A DNA stretch of 64,000 bases from Kineosporia aurantiaca JCM 3230 (GCA_000719025.1 JODP01000006.1:434001-498000); one strand, 5' to 3'; positions 6,023-15,292 are shown, counted from the stretch's first letter. Notes: a model not told the origin generated them from the letters alone. Numbers and translations: made by a program.

Positions 6023-8830
6023 TCAGCCGTTGAGCAGCGTTGCCACCGTACTTGTGGTGTCTGGGTACCGGTTCAGAAGCGCTGCGGCTTGATCCGTCCC
6101 CGGTGCCCTCGCCTCTCCGGTCTCGGCCGGCTTCCATGCGTCCGGCCGCCCCAGCAGCCCGGCGACGCCCAGAGCGGTGCTGGGATGAGCGTCCACCAGC
6201 CGTCGAGCCCTGACCGCGTTCGGGCTTTGTCCGGCAGCGGCCGTCTGCTTCGTGGCGGCAACCGGTTTGCTGGGACGGTTCCAGGGGGCCGTCCAGGTGT
6301 CGAGGCTGGGCAGGTTGCCCGGGAAGGTCCGGCCCGCTTCGCGGGTGAGCAACGGGACGAGTTCGGGGACCTCCTTCTTCAGCGTGGTGATCAGGGTGGG
6401 GAGCCAGGGCAGCAGCACGGGGTCCGGGAGGCGGGCGAAGGCTTTGGAGAGGGTCTCCACGACGAACGGGGCCAGGCGCGGTACCGGCTCCAGAGCATGG
6501 ACGAAGCCGCTGACGTACTGGGGAAAGCTGGGGACGACGAGGGGATTGGCGAGAAGCTCGTCGCAGCGTTCGCGGAGATCGCCGATGGTCAGCGTGCCGA
6601 GCTGATGCTGCGCGGCCCAGAAGAGCGCCGACTTGGACGGGGTCTGCGGGGCGGACTGCTGGACGGCCAGTTCCAGCTGGGTGCGCTCACAGCCCAGGCT
6701 CAGGGCCAGGCCCTCCATGCTGAACAGGAATCCGAGCATGGCCGCGACCGGTCGTACGCCGCTCTCTTCGTCGGCGAATGCGGTGGGCAGCAGGGTGCAG
6801 TAGTGCGCGTACCCGGCGGTGACGAACTGCTCGCACCAAGCAGGCAGCCGCTCGCCGGGATAGGCCGGGCTCTCGAAGTAGGCGACCAGGCGCCGGATGC
6901 GCTGCAGGACCAGCGGGGCTTCGTCGACCGTGCGCTCGGTGGCGAGCAGCTCGACCGCGCGCAGGCCGAGCTCGTCGCTGAGCCGGGGGCTGTCCAACAG
7001 GCGCAGCGAGTCCTCCACCGCAGTGAGTGCCTCGGCCGCGGTGGCTTTCGGGTTTCGCACGGTGTGGCGCAACCGCTGTTCTAGGACCTGCTCGACGGTG
7101 ACGCCCTCGTACCCGAGCTCGATCAGGGTGCGTTGCTGGCGGCCCAGATCCAGATCCCAGCTCTCCTGGACGGACTTCTCCCCGAGCCGTCTCGACCCCA
7201 TCACCGTACGGACGGCATGCCCCGGAAGCAGGTACTGCAATCGCCAGAGCAGGCGCGAGCAGGCGGCCAGCTCGGGCTGAGCCACCAGGTCGAGCAACGC
7301 CCGGCGGATGGTGCGCGACTGCAGGTCGATCCCCAGCGGCGCCAGCCGGTCGTGCACGTCCCGGGCCAGCGGGGGCAGCGCTTCGTAGCCGACCTGGCCG
7401 ACTTTGTCTCCGCCGAGCAGGATCTCGCACAGGCGCTGAACGTCGCGTCGGCCCGGCACCACGTCCTTCTCGATGCAGGTGACGGCCGCATCCTGAAAGT
7501 CGTACGGGGTGGGACGGGATCGGCCGCGCATACCGGCCAGCAGCATCGAGGTCTCGAACACCGCGATGGCATCGGCCGTGCTGGCCAGGTAACCGTTGCG
7601 GCGAGCCAGCCGGACCAGGTCTACGCACCAGCCGCGCAGCTCCTCGTCGTCGAGGCCGCCGGCCGGGGGAGGGGCTCCCAGGTACGCGGTGAGCCGGTCG
7701 GCCACCGGAACGGCGGCCATCGGCGGGGGCAGGGCCTTGGCGGCCTTGCGTCGCCCGCCCTTCTGTCCCTGCAGCCGGAACGGCGTGAGCCGGTTCCGGG
7801 TGAGGCCTTTCTGCCAGGTGGCCGCCGCGATCGACACCGAACCCGGAGCCAGGCCGAACTGAGCCTCGATGGCCGAGTGGCTGGACGGGATCAGCCCGTA
7901 GAGCCAGGCCGTGCCGCTGGGCGGGGTGATTTCCAGATCCGGCGTGCCCGGAGCGGAACCGGCCTCGGCAACCCGGCTGACCGCGTGAAAAGCGCCGCAG
8001 ACATACAGGCAATCGGCCGGGTTCGCCTCGGACGAGGCCAGGTGGGACCGGATCCTCGTCCACATGTACCGCTCGCGTTCCTCGTCCGAGGCCAGGCGCT
8101 GGCTGTCGGTCGGGGTCAGGCGCCGGAACAGGCTGCCGATCAGCGCCATCACCTGGCGGTAGGTGTCGTGGTCGGCGCCCACCAGCGGCTGCTCGACGAA
8201 CTGGTCCCACCATTCCGACCAGTGCCGGACCTTGCCGTGATGCAGCAGATACTGCTCCAGCTCGGCGAACCGGGGCCGTAGATCGCCGATCTCGACCCCG
8301 ACCGCATCGCCGTGCAGATCGTCCTCCGGCTGGTCCTCCTCGGATTTCGCCTCCGGATCGCGGGGCATCCACTGGAAGACGTGGTCGGCCGAGCGATCGA
8401 CCAGAACCAGCTCTACGCCGGGGGTTTCCAGCGCATAGGCAATGGCCTGGTACTCGGCCGAAGCCTCGGTGATCGGAGCGACCACGCTGAGCGGACCCCA
8501 GGTCGCCGGGAAGTCCTTCAGCTCGGAGGCGAAGGCCTGCAGCGCCACCGGTAGCCGGCAGTTGCGCAGCTCGGTCAGCAGCGGCTGCAGGTCCTCGCAG
8601 AGCTCCAGGTAGATGACCTTGGGCTGCTTCTCCCGCAGTCTTCGGCCCATCGCCAGCGCCGAGGCGGGCGAGTGGTGGCAGACCGGGAAGATCTCCAGCG
8701 GCTCGGCCAGGGAGTGGTCCACGTCGTCGACCAGGCCGGCGAGGATTTCCGGCAGGGCGACCGGACCGTCGGCGAAGGTGGCGGCCGCGTCGAGGAGCTG
8801 CTCGCGCAGGGAGTCGAAGGTCTGGCTCAT
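6023..8830 (-). CDS. DUF5682 family protein of a MoxR/vWA operon
   Basis: A 935-residue protein. Near the N-terminus it has EIFPVCHHSPASALAMG (about residues 46-62) followed by KVIYLELCEDL. A second motif, YVCGAFHAV, lies near residue 280. These conserved His/Glu motifs are typical of DUF5682 and of the wider TraB/ChaN-like fold, where they are proposed to bind metal and act in hydrolysis; activity here is inference. The C-terminal two thirds is helical and repeat-like. Its ATG overlaps the MoxR stop (ATGA), so it is translated with the ATPase. It is the last gene of the operon. Confidence 0.8.
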   Translation of the reverse strand: MSQTFDSLREQLLDAAATFADGPVALPEILAGLVDDVDHSLAEPLEIFPVCHHSPASALAMGRRLREKQPKVIYLELCEDLQPLLTELRNCRLPVALQAFASELKDFPATWGPLSVVAPITEASAEYQAIAYALETPGVELVLVDRSADHVFQWMPRDPEAKSEEDQPEDDLHGDAVGVEIGDLRPRFAELEQYLLHHGKVRHWSEWWDQFVEQPLVGADHDTYRQVMALIGSLFRRLTPTDSQRLASDEERERYMWTRIRSHLASSEANPADCLYVCGAFHAVSRVAEAGSAPGTPDLEITPPSGTAWLYGLIPSSHSAIEAQFGLAPGSVSIAAATWQKGLTRNRLTPFRLQGQKGGRRKAAKALPPPMAAVPVADRLTAYLGAPPPAGGLDDEELRGWCVDLVRLARRNGYLASTADAIAVFETSMLLAGMRGRSRPTPYDFQDAAVTCIEKDVVPGRRDVQRLCEILLGGDKVGQVGYEALPPLARDVHDRLAPLGIDLQSRTIRRALLDLVAQPELAACSRLLWRLQYLLPGHAVRTVMGSRRLGEKSVQESWDLDLGRQQRTLIELGYEGVTVEQVLEQRLRHTVRNPKATAAEALTAVEDSLRLLDSPRLSDELGLRAVELLATERTVDEAPLVLQRIRRLVAYFESPAYPGERLPAWCEQFVTAGYAHYCTLLPTAFADEESGVRPVAAMLGFLFSMEGLALSLGCERTQLELAVQQSAPQTPSKSALFWAAQHQLGTLTIGDLRERCDELLANPLVVPSFPQYVSGFVHALEPVPRLAPFVVETLSKAFARLPDPVLLPWLPTLITTLKKEVPELVPLLTREAGRTFPGNLPSLDTWTAPWNRPSKPVAATKQTAAAGQSPNAVRARRLVDAHPSTALGVAGLLGRPDAWKPAETGEARAPGTDQAAALLNRYPDTTSTVATLLNG

Positions 8831-9939
8831 GACAAGGCGCTGATCGCCTGGCGGCCACCTTCGAGGAAGCCCGTCCAGGGGCCACCGTCGTTCTTGCTGC
8901 GCGGCTCGATCACGCCGTGCAGGTAGGTGTTCAGGATGGCCAGATCTTCCGGACTGCGGCGGGCGAGCGAACCCACCAGCGAGCTCGCCAGAGCCTCGGA
9001 GGTGAGCTCCTTCTGCCCGAAGAACGTGCTGTGCAGAACCGCGTCCTCCAGCACACCGATCTGTTCGGCGGTCGACAGCGAGGACTCGAGTTTCTCGTCG
9101 TCGCTGGTGGCCGCCGCGGCCGCCGCCCGCAGATCGGCGAAGCTCTGCAGGAGCACGTCGAACAGGGTGGGCGGGACCTCGAGCTCGATCGAGTGCCGGC
9201 GCAGGAGTTCCTCGGTGCGGAACCGGACGATCTCGGCCTCGCTGGTCTTGTTCGTCACCACCGGGATCCGGACGAAGTTGAACCGGCGTTTGAGCGCGGA
9301 CGACAGGTCGTTGACGCCCCGGTCGCGGCTGTTAGCGGTGGCGATCACCGAGAAGCCGGGCTTGGCGAAGACGATGTTGTCGTCCTCCAGTTCCGGGATC
9401 GACACGTACTTCTCGGACAGGATCGAGATCAGCGCGTCCTGCACGTCGCTGGTCGAGCGGGTCAGCTCCTCGAAGCGGCCGATCACCCCACCTTCCATCG
9501 CCGTCATGATCGGCGAGGGGATCATCGACGACCGCGACTGCCCCTTGGCGATCACCATCGAGACGTTCCACGAGTACTTGATGTGGTCTTCGGTGGTGCC
9601 CGCGGTGCCCTGCACGACCAGCGTGGAGTTGCGGCTGATCGCCGCCGCGAGGAGCTCGGCCAGCCAGCTCTTGCCGGTGCCCGGGTCGCCGATCAGCAGC
9701 AGCCCGCGGTCCGAGGCCAGGGTGACGATCGCCCGCTCGACGATGCTCCGGTCACCGAACCACTTCTGGCTGATCACCCGGTCCAGCCCGTCGGCCCGTT
9801 CCGAGCCGAGCACGAAGGTCCGCACCATCTTCGGGCTGAGCTGCCAGGAGAACGGCTTGGCGCCGGTGTCGGCCGACTCCAGCCAGTCCAGCTCCTCGGC
9901 GTACTTGGTCTCGGCCGGGGCGCGCAGCAGTTCACTCAT
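8827..9939 (-). CDS. MoxR-type AAA+ ATPase
   Basis: A 370-residue AAA+ protein. Walker A is GDPGTGKSW (about residues 88-96). The Walker B region GGVIGRFEELTR reads F-E-E where D-E is usual, followed by DALISILSEKYVSIPE, the sensor 1-like FSVIATANSRDRGVN and the Arg-rich SSALKRRFNFVRIP. MoxR ATPases remodel or activate partner proteins, usually with a vWA protein, and the vWA gene lies 24 nt upstream in the same operon. The stop overlaps the DUF5682 start. The variant Walker B still offers an acidic pair, so hydrolysis is plausible. Confidence 0.88.
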   Translation of the reverse strand: MSELLRAPAETKYAEELDWLESADTGAKPFSWQLSPKMVRTFVLGSERADGLDRVISQKWFGDRSIVERAIVTLASDRGLLLIGDPGTGKSWLAELLAAAISRNSTLVVQGTAGTTEDHIKYSWNVSMVIAKGQSRSSMIPSPIMTAMEGGVIGRFEELTRSTSDVQDALISILSEKYVSIPELEDDNIVFAKPGFSVIATANSRDRGVNDLSSALKRRFNFVRIPVVTNKTSEAEIVRFRTEELLRRHSIELEVPPTLFDVLLQSFADLRAAAAAATSDDEKLESSLSTAEQIGVLEDAVLHSTFFGQKELTSEALASSLVGSLARRSPEDLAILNTYLHGVIEPRSKNDGGPWTGFLEGGRQAISALS

Positions 9940-9963
9940 CAGAGTTCTCCTCAGCAGGGGGTT

Positions 9964-11640
9964 TCAGGCGATGAAGTTCTTGAGCTCGGTGACGAGCTTG
10001 CGGATGTGCCCGGAGAGCACGGGCGTTCCCAGGTCCTTGAAGCGCTGCCGGAACCACGGGTAGACGCTCTGTGAGCCGGAGCTGCTGACCGACCCGACCG
10101 GGATGAACCGCACCCCGGACCGGTGCACGGCCTCGATCTGCTCGTACAGCTGCTGGGCGTTGTACTCGTAGTAGTCCGAGATCCAGACGATCACGGTGTT
10201 GCGCGGGTCGGCGATCTTGGGCCGGGCCAGGGCCATCGCGGCCGTGCCGTCGGTGCCCCCGCCGAGCTGGGTCCGCAGCAATACCTCGAACGGGTCGTGC
10301 ACCCAGGGCGTGAGGTCGAGAGCCCGCGTGTCGTAGGCGATCAGGTGCACGTCGACCTTGGGCAGACCGGCGAAGATCGAGGCCAGGATGGTGCAGTTGA
10401 CCATCGAGTCGACCATCGACCCGGACTGGTCCACCACCACGATCAGCCGGGCCGGGGTGACCCGCTTGGCGGTCTGACGGTAGAACAACCGGTCGACGTA
10501 GAGCTTCTCGTCCTCAGGGTTCCAGTTCGGCAGGTTCTTCCAGATCGTGCGATCCAGGTCGAGATTGCGGAACACCCGCTTCGGCGGGATCGAGCGGTCG
10601 ATGGTGCCCGCGCTGGCCTGCGCCACCTGCGTTTTCAGGACCTCGGCCACCTCATCGACGAATCTGCGGATCAGGGCCTTGGCGTTGGCCAGCGCAACTC
10701 CGTCAAGGTTGCCCTTGTCGCGCAGCAACTGCTCGATGAGCGACATGCTGGGCGTGAGCTGCCGGGCCAGGCGGGGGTCGGCCAGCACCTCGCGCAACTG
10801 CATGCGGCGCACCAGGTCGCCCTCGATGTCGGCCAGGACCGGGCCGAGCCTGCCCGGGCCACCCGGCCCGTTCCCGGCTCCCTTGCCGCGCATCTCGCCG
10901 GGATCGAATCCGCAGGCCTTCTCGAACCAGTTGGCGTCGGACTGCCAGCGGGCCAATTGGCCGGCGGTGACATTGCCGCTGCCGGTGGCGAAGACGTTGA
11001 GGAGGAGCTTCGAGACCAGAGCAGCTCGACGGACCTCGTCCTGCTGGTCGTCGGGCCGAACCTGACTGCGGGCCAGTGCATCGTTCGTGGCCTGATCTGC
11101 CGCAGCGCCATCACTGGACGAGGGCCCCGCATCCGGGGTGGTCTCCTCAGAGGCACCAGTCCCGGGTGAGGAAGCGATGGTTGGGTGGTCCTGGCCGGCG
11201 GCACCTTCTACGACCGGGTCGGATTGGGACGCGGGCAGGGATGCTGATGCCTTCGACGTGCCTGTCGGGGGCGCCACCGCGCTGTTCGGCGCAGGAGTGT
11301 TCGCTGACCCGAGCGCCAGGCCGGCCCCGCTCTCGGTTAGGTCGCTTTCGGGCTCGGCGGTGAGCAGTCCTTGGAACTCCGCTTTCAGGTGGGGAAAGCG
11401 CTGGACCAGGTTGTCCACCGACGTCGTCGGGTCGAGCAGAGCCGCGGGCAAGCCGAGGTCATCGACCACGGCAACGCTTGCCGTCTCCAGCGCCAGCTGC
11501 TCATCCGGGTCGAAAAGGCGTGCCAGCAGGCGCCAGTAGAGCACCTGACGCCGGTTCTCGGCGGCGGTGTCGCGGCTGTCTGCCGGGTGGGAATCTGGCG
11601 TTTCGGCGGGGTTCGCTGGATCGGACGAACGTTCGTTCAT
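9964..11640 (-). CDS. von Willebrand factor A (CoxE-like) domain protein
   Basis: About 558 residues. The C-terminal third is a vWA domain with the MIDAS motif DQSGSM, preceded by RLIVVV, and a later metal-ligand Asp/Thr region (GGGTDGTAA). The middle is a helical region and residues 100-200 are a Ser/Pro/Ala-rich linker. vWA proteins of this type pair with MoxR ATPases as metal-dependent adaptors. The ATG at 11640 overlaps the upstream stop as ATGA; an open frame extending further upstream is out of character and overlaps the previous gene, so I rejected it. Confidence 0.85.
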   Translation of the reverse strand: MNERSSDPANPAETPDSHPADSRDTAAENRRQVLYWRLLARLFDPDEQLALETASVAVVDDLGLPAALLDPTTSVDNLVQRFPHLKAEFQGLLTAEPESDLTESGAGLALGSANTPAPNSAVAPPTGTSKASASLPASQSDPVVEGAAGQDHPTIASSPGTGASEETTPDAGPSSSDGAAADQATNDALARSQVRPDDQQDEVRRAALVSKLLLNVFATGSGNVTAGQLARWQSDANWFEKACGFDPGEMRGKGAGNGPGGPGRLGPVLADIEGDLVRRMQLREVLADPRLARQLTPSMSLIEQLLRDKGNLDGVALANAKALIRRFVDEVAEVLKTQVAQASAGTIDRSIPPKRVFRNLDLDRTIWKNLPNWNPEDEKLYVDRLFYRQTAKRVTPARLIVVVDQSGSMVDSMVNCTILASIFAGLPKVDVHLIAYDTRALDLTPWVHDPFEVLLRTQLGGGTDGTAAMALARPKIADPRNTVIVWISDYYEYNAQQLYEQIEAVHRSGVRFIPVGSVSSSGSQSVYPWFRQRFKDLGTPVLSGHIRKLVTELKNFIA

Positions 11641-12983
11641 TTCCGCAGCAACCTTCCCGCTCGCTCCCGCAGCACCTCGACGGCTTGCCCGGCCGTGGCC
11701 TCGGCCTTGGCGGCTTTGGCCTCGGTCGGGCCCAGCGCCCAGTCGGCGGTGTGCACCGCGACGGACTTCTTGCGCACGGTGGCCTGTACGGCCAGAGGCC
11801 GGATGGACCAGCCGGCAGCGTCGTACCGGAGGAGCCCGATGCAAGCTGACGATGCCGAAACCAGGGCCGGGGTGAGCGGTCCAGCAGCGGGCAGCGGATC
11901 GACGGGGAGGACCGAGCCGCCAAGGTCCAGACCGGCTGGACCGGCTTTGTAGCCTTCCAGAAGAACCGGTTCCGCGATGACGGCGGGGTGCCGGTCGAGC
12001 GGAGCGACGGATGAGGCGAGTGCGCTGCCCAGCCGAACCCGAGCCGTAGCGAACGGATCGGCCACTTCACCAGCGGCGGCGCGCGACTCGTCCCACATCA
12101 GATCTCCGGAGACGCTCAGCAGCATGCCGGTGAGTTCGAGGACTCGTTGGCCCGCGAGCGCGCTGAGCAGAACCGGGAAGCCCGACAGAAGGCGCCAGAC
12201 CGACGGCCCGGTGATGGTGTCGACCTTGCCGGCCGCCAACGCGGTTCGCACCAGACGGACCTCGTCGCCGGTCTCCAGCAGGCCGTGCACCTGCACCTGG
12301 AACGCGGTTGGGTGCTCGCGCAGATCGGCGCCGAGGATCAGGAAGCGGCCGTCGATCGGGGTGAGCGGCGCCTGCACCTGACTCATCAGCAACGCCCGGC
12401 TCCACAGGTCGGCCCAGCGTCGGGCTGGGACCTGAGGCTGGGTTGCCACGGGGGCGGCCGCCCGTAGCTCGGCCGCAAGGCCGTCGATCAGCACGGCCAT
12501 GCGGCGATGCTGCGGATCCTCGAGGAGCCCGGGCACGGCACGGGCACCAGCTGCGGCAACTTCGTGATCCACGCCGCGCCAGCCGACGATCGCCAGTTCC
12601 CGCAGCCAGGAACGGATTCCGGCGGGAACCGAGGTTTTCGCAACCACATCGGCCGGGTAGGGCTCCCTGGTTCGCCCAGTTGCCGCGTCCACCATTGAAA
12701 GAAGGGAATCGTGGGCTGCTCCGAACAGGGCTGATCGGGCGCCGGCCAGAGCGAGAAGGTGCTCGTCGGTGACCGATCCCGCCTCGATCTTGCCGACCGC
12801 GGCGCCCACCGGCTCGGCCAGGGGCGAACCGGCGAAGACCGCGGCCAGGTCGGCCAGCGCCTCCAGATGGGTCTCGTCCGGACGGCCCAGGCCATGGACG
12901 AGTGCGTCGTCCAGCCCATTGACCAGGGACAATGCTTCGGGCAGCCCTTCCGGCGAGGTGCTCAGGGCCTCGGCCAGGATCAC
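11637..12983 (-). CDS. Unassigned protein in the MoxR/vWA operon
   Basis: About 448 residues, mainly alpha-helical and Ala/Leu-rich, with no Walker, Cys-His or catalytic motif that I recognise. The C-terminus is a charged helix (EAKAAKAEATAGQAVEVLRERAG). I choose the GTG at 12983 because it overlaps the previous stop as GTGA, the same coupling used at the next junctions; a GTG at 13010 would extend it by nine codons. It is the second gene of the operon and precedes the vWA gene. Position suggests a substrate-recognition or scaffold subunit, but this is only inferred from context. Confidence 0.7.
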   Translation of the reverse strand: MILAEALSTSPEGLPEALSLVNGLDDALVHGLGRPDETHLEALADLAAVFAGSPLAEPVGAAVGKIEAGSVTDEHLLALAGARSALFGAAHDSLLSMVDAATGRTREPYPADVVAKTSVPAGIRSWLRELAIVGWRGVDHEVAAAGARAVPGLLEDPQHRRMAVLIDGLAAELRAAAPVATQPQVPARRWADLWSRALLMSQVQAPLTPIDGRFLILGADLREHPTAFQVQVHGLLETGDEVRLVRTALAAGKVDTITGPSVWRLLSGFPVLLSALAGQRVLELTGMLLSVSGDLMWDESRAAAGEVADPFATARVRLGSALASSVAPLDRHPAVIAEPVLLEGYKAGPAGLDLGGSVLPVDPLPAAGPLTPALVSASSACIGLLRYDAAGWSIRPLAVQATVRKKSVAVHTADWALGPTEAKAAKAEATAGQAVEVLRERAGRLLRK

Positions 12984-13474
12984 GGCTGAGCCGGCCCGGC
13001 CGGGAACCACTGCAGCTCGGGCAGGGGTTCGGTGCTCACGGGGATCTCCAGATACGCGAGATGACGAAGGAAGCTGCTGAAGACCTCGGCTGCGTGCCCG
13101 GGTGCGCTGGTGGGGTGCAGGCCGCCGAACAGCGGCTCACCCTCGGCGACCTCGATGCTCAGGTAGCGCGCCACCTGTGTCGCCCCGAACTGTTTTTCGG
13201 CCTCGGCCAGCAGCAGTTCGATGTGCTTGCACGAGCTCCGGCCGTTCAGCCCACCGCACGGCCGGTTGTTGTTGGTCGAGCAGCTCAGACCGTGGTCCCC
13301 GGCCGAGATGGACGAGACGTACACCCGCTCGATGTCGGAGCCGCTGGACACAACTCCCTGCAAGCGTCCGTCGGTCAACTCAAGGAACGGCACCTTCGCC
13401 AGCTTGCGCGGATGGATCGGCGCGACTTGCGGCACCGTGCTGGCCCGCGCTGGATCGGTCTGGTGCTTCTCCAC
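12980..13474 (-). CDS. SWIM-like Cys/His-rich protein, first gene of the MoxR/vWA operon
   Basis: 164 residues from a GTG at 13474 with AGGGAGG upstream. The core is KVPFLELTDGRLQGVVSS, ERVYVSSISAGDHGLSC, then a cysteine-rich segment ending CKHIELLL, as in SWIM-type zinc-binding proteins, although the spacing differs (C-x6-C-x7-C-x-H). It aligns along its whole length with the protein at 5048-5482. The stop overlaps the next gene. SWIM proteins are known companions of MoxR/vWA/DUF5682 genes, usually much larger than this one; here the short form may supply the nucleic-acid or protein-binding module. Confidence 0.65.
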   Translation of the reverse strand: MEKHQTDPARASTVPQVAPIHPRKLAKVPFLELTDGRLQGVVSSGSDIERVYVSSISAGDHGLSCSTNNNRPCGGLNGRSSCKHIELLLAEAEKQFGATQVARYLSIEVAEGEPLFGGLHPTSAPGHAAEVFSSFLRHLAYLEIPVSTEPLPELQWFPAGPAQP

Positions 13475-13550
13475 AGTGCCGCCCTCCCTGGCCCCGGCGC
13501 CTCCGGGTGATGGGAGAAGTTCTACTGGAAGGCACCGACAATCTTGGCCC

Positions 13551-14090
13551 CTAGTCCGCGTGCACGACCGTGAACGGCGGACGGACGTCCCCAGTCAGCT
13601 CGACCGCCGCCTCGAGAGCCATCACGGCACGATTGTGGGCGTCGATCGGGGACTTTGCCGTCGAGTGCAGCGACCCCAGCGCAACCAGGTACCCCGAGCC
13701 AACCGCGGCGTACCCCGCAATGGTGTGCCCGACCTGGTAGTCCGAGTCGACGACGTACAGACGTCCACGGATGCCGACCAGGAACTGGCCGCCCTCCTCC
13801 CTGCCGTCCTCCGTACGCGCGTATCCGCCCTCGATCAGGCACTGCCGTACCGCGTCGATGAACGTCGTCGCCATGAAGCGATCGACGTCCCACGTGTCCG
13901 GCTCGCCGACGGTAAGGGAGTACCGCAGGAGCTGGCCCATCCGATAGCTCGTCGTGAAGCCCATGAGGTAGGGGCCGACCTGGAACACCTTCGAGTCCGA
14001 GCGCACCGCGACGTGCCAGCCATCGCTACCGGCGGAGTCCCCACCGATGGTTACCGTGTGGCCGTCTGTGATGCCGACGATGCACGTCAC
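13551..14090 (-). CDS. Ntn-hydrolase (proteasome-like) fold protein with N-terminal Thr
   Basis: About 179 residues from the GTG at 14090, which has AAGGGGAG nine bases upstream. The translated start is M-T-C-I-V-G-I-T-D-G, then GGDSAGSD, a pattern of proteasome-like Ntn hydrolases in which the Thr exposed after Met removal is the nucleophile. Later segments (GFTTSYRMGQLLRY, GGQFLVGIRGRLYVVD, AVGSGYLVALGSLH) fit the four-layer fold. A longer open frame upstream lacks family character. Similar single-gene proteins occur in actinobacteria and their phages; the substrate is unknown. It is a solitary gene between the MoxR operon and the tRNA. Confidence 0.7.
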   Translation of the reverse strand: MTCIVGITDGHTVTIGGDSAGSDGWHVAVRSDSKVFQVGPYLMGFTTSYRMGQLLRYSLTVGEPDTWDVDRFMATTFIDAVRQCLIEGGYARTEDGREEGGQFLVGIRGRLYVVDSDYQVGHTIAGYAAVGSGYLVALGSLHSTAKSPIDAHNRAVMALEAAVELTGDVRPPFTVVHAD

Positions 14091-14211
14091 TTCGTGATTC
14101 TCCCCTTTGGGTAGTTGCTCCGAGGGGACCACAGCGTACGCATTCTTTGGAGCCCGCACAGGCTGCGCGGCGGAGACGAACTCCGCGAATTCACTGACTT
14201 TGAGAACAGTT

Positions 14212-14564
14212 TCAAAGTAGCCGGTCCGCGGCCACCAACAGCCATCGTTGCTGCGGTCCGAGCTCGAAACGCTCCCTACCGTCCGACATGCGTTCCCGAA
14301 GGAAGTCACCCAACTCAATCACGGACGTCCATTGGTCCAGGTAGGTAGACAGGTCTTGGTGGGCGAGAGTGAAGGGCGTGCCTCCGTAGGCCCAATAGAA
14401 CAGTGCACCGCCGGTGTCGTTCCCCGGGCGCAGAAGGTCCGCGAAGGTTGAAGCCGTGGCTCCGGTAGGCGATGGGGAAGAGCAGCCGGGGCCTGCCGGT
14501 CGGGGGTAGGCCGGCAGCGACCCAGGCGGCCTCGAAGCGCTCAATGGCTTGGTCGATACCCACG
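14212..14564 (-). pseudogene. Frameshifted small gene
   Basis: Two reading frames join into one plausible protein. The upstream frame reads VGIDQAIERFEAAW, then RLLFPIAYRSHGFNL. Near 14445 the coding character moves to a second frame that reads FADLLRPGNDTGG, then DQWTSVIELGDFLRER and ends at 14212. A one-base change has split the gene, unless it is a sequencing error. The GALFYWAYGG-type segment is reminiscent of SUKH-like proteins, but I do not assign a family. It sits between the Ntn-hydrolase gene and the tRNA. Confidence 0.45.
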
Positions 14565-14826
14565 CCGTCCGCATCGGGCCGCCGAGCAGACTGCTTGACC
14601 CCGCGTGTTGCCCGCGCTGCGTCACCGACGACTAGCTCACCGTCGCAACATCCCTCTGTCCGTGACACGGATGGGACACTTTTGGCCTTCGTGAGGCATC
14701 CGACCGGGGAGTAGCCCAACCGTTCGGCCTACCGCACGGTAATCTGTCGGAGGGATTGCGCCTCGGTCGCCTGCCGACCGGCCCTCCCTCCCCTAGCCTT
14801 GGGGGAGCGGGTCGGCGTCGTCCCAA

Positions 14827-14902
14827 GGGCCTCTAGCTCAACCGGCAGAGCAGCGGACTTTTAATCCGCGGGTTCGGGGTTCGATCCCCCGGGGGCCCAC
14901 CA
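14827..14902 (+). tRNA. tRNA-Lys (anticodon TTT)
   Basis: A full cloverleaf is present: acceptor stem GGGCCTC/GGGGCCC (with one U-G pair), D-arm GCTC/GAGC, anticodon stem GCGGA/TCCGC with loop CTTTTAA (anticodon TTT), T-arm CGGGG-TTCGATC-CCCCG, discriminator A and an encoded CCA at 14900-14902. The element with phage genes starts directly after it, so the 3' half probably serves as the attachment site. Confidence 0.95.
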
Positions 14903-15042
14903 ACAGCTTTACCCGCCTGACCAGGCAGAACTCGGCCTGGCAGGAGGCGCCGGCCAGGTCACGATCGCCAGGTTGGTCACCGACTGGTCACACGGCGCAC
15001 GGCGAACGCCCGCCGGACGGGGCCGCCCGGTGACCAGCCTGG
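14903..15042. other. Left border of the integrated element with small hairpin
   Basis: This non-coding stretch between the tRNA and the last phage gene holds a 6-bp perfect hairpin (CCAGGC at 14921-14926 / GCCTGG at 14935-14940), a candidate end point for leftward phage transcription. The left attachment site should lie in the tRNA 3' end. I saw no second copy of the tRNA end elsewhere in the window, so the right border lies outside. Confidence 0.4.
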
Positions 15043-15044
15043 GG

Positions 15045-15290
15045 TCACAGATACGGCCAGGACACCCACCACACCCCGGCCACGATGGCGGCCAGGGCCA
15101 CGCCGACCCCCAGCAGGAACCACCGGGTCCGCCGACGCCACTCCCGATCGGCCACCCGGTCATCCACCCGCTGCGACCCGGTCCTGCCCTCCAGCACCTC
15201 GGCCGTCCGATGGGACCGGCCGCGGTGCGGCGACGCCGGTGGGTGGAGCAGGTCCTCCCACCGCTCGTCGCTCACCGGGCGCTCGGCCAC
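15045..15290 (-). CDS. Small phage membrane protein, C-terminal anchor
   Basis: 81 residues. The first about 55 are charged and hydrophilic, followed by a Trp-flanked transmembrane segment (WFLLGVGVALAAIVAGVWWV) at the C-terminus. Its GTG start is 2 nt after the holin stop, so it is the last gene of the lysis cluster. The position suggests a second holin-like or spanin-like lysis accessory, but no motif proves it. Confidence 0.6.
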   Translation of the reverse strand: MAERPVSDERWEDLLHPPASPHRGRSHRTAEVLEGRTGSQRVDDRVADREWRRRTRWFLLGVGVALAAIVAGVWWVSWPYL

Positions 15291-15292
15291 CG

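Noticed and set aside
6687..8885. A 732-codon open frame overlapping the DUF5682 gene in another phase
   Set aside because: Arg/Pro/Gly-rich shadow; the DUF5682 frame has conserved motifs and coupled translation with MoxR.
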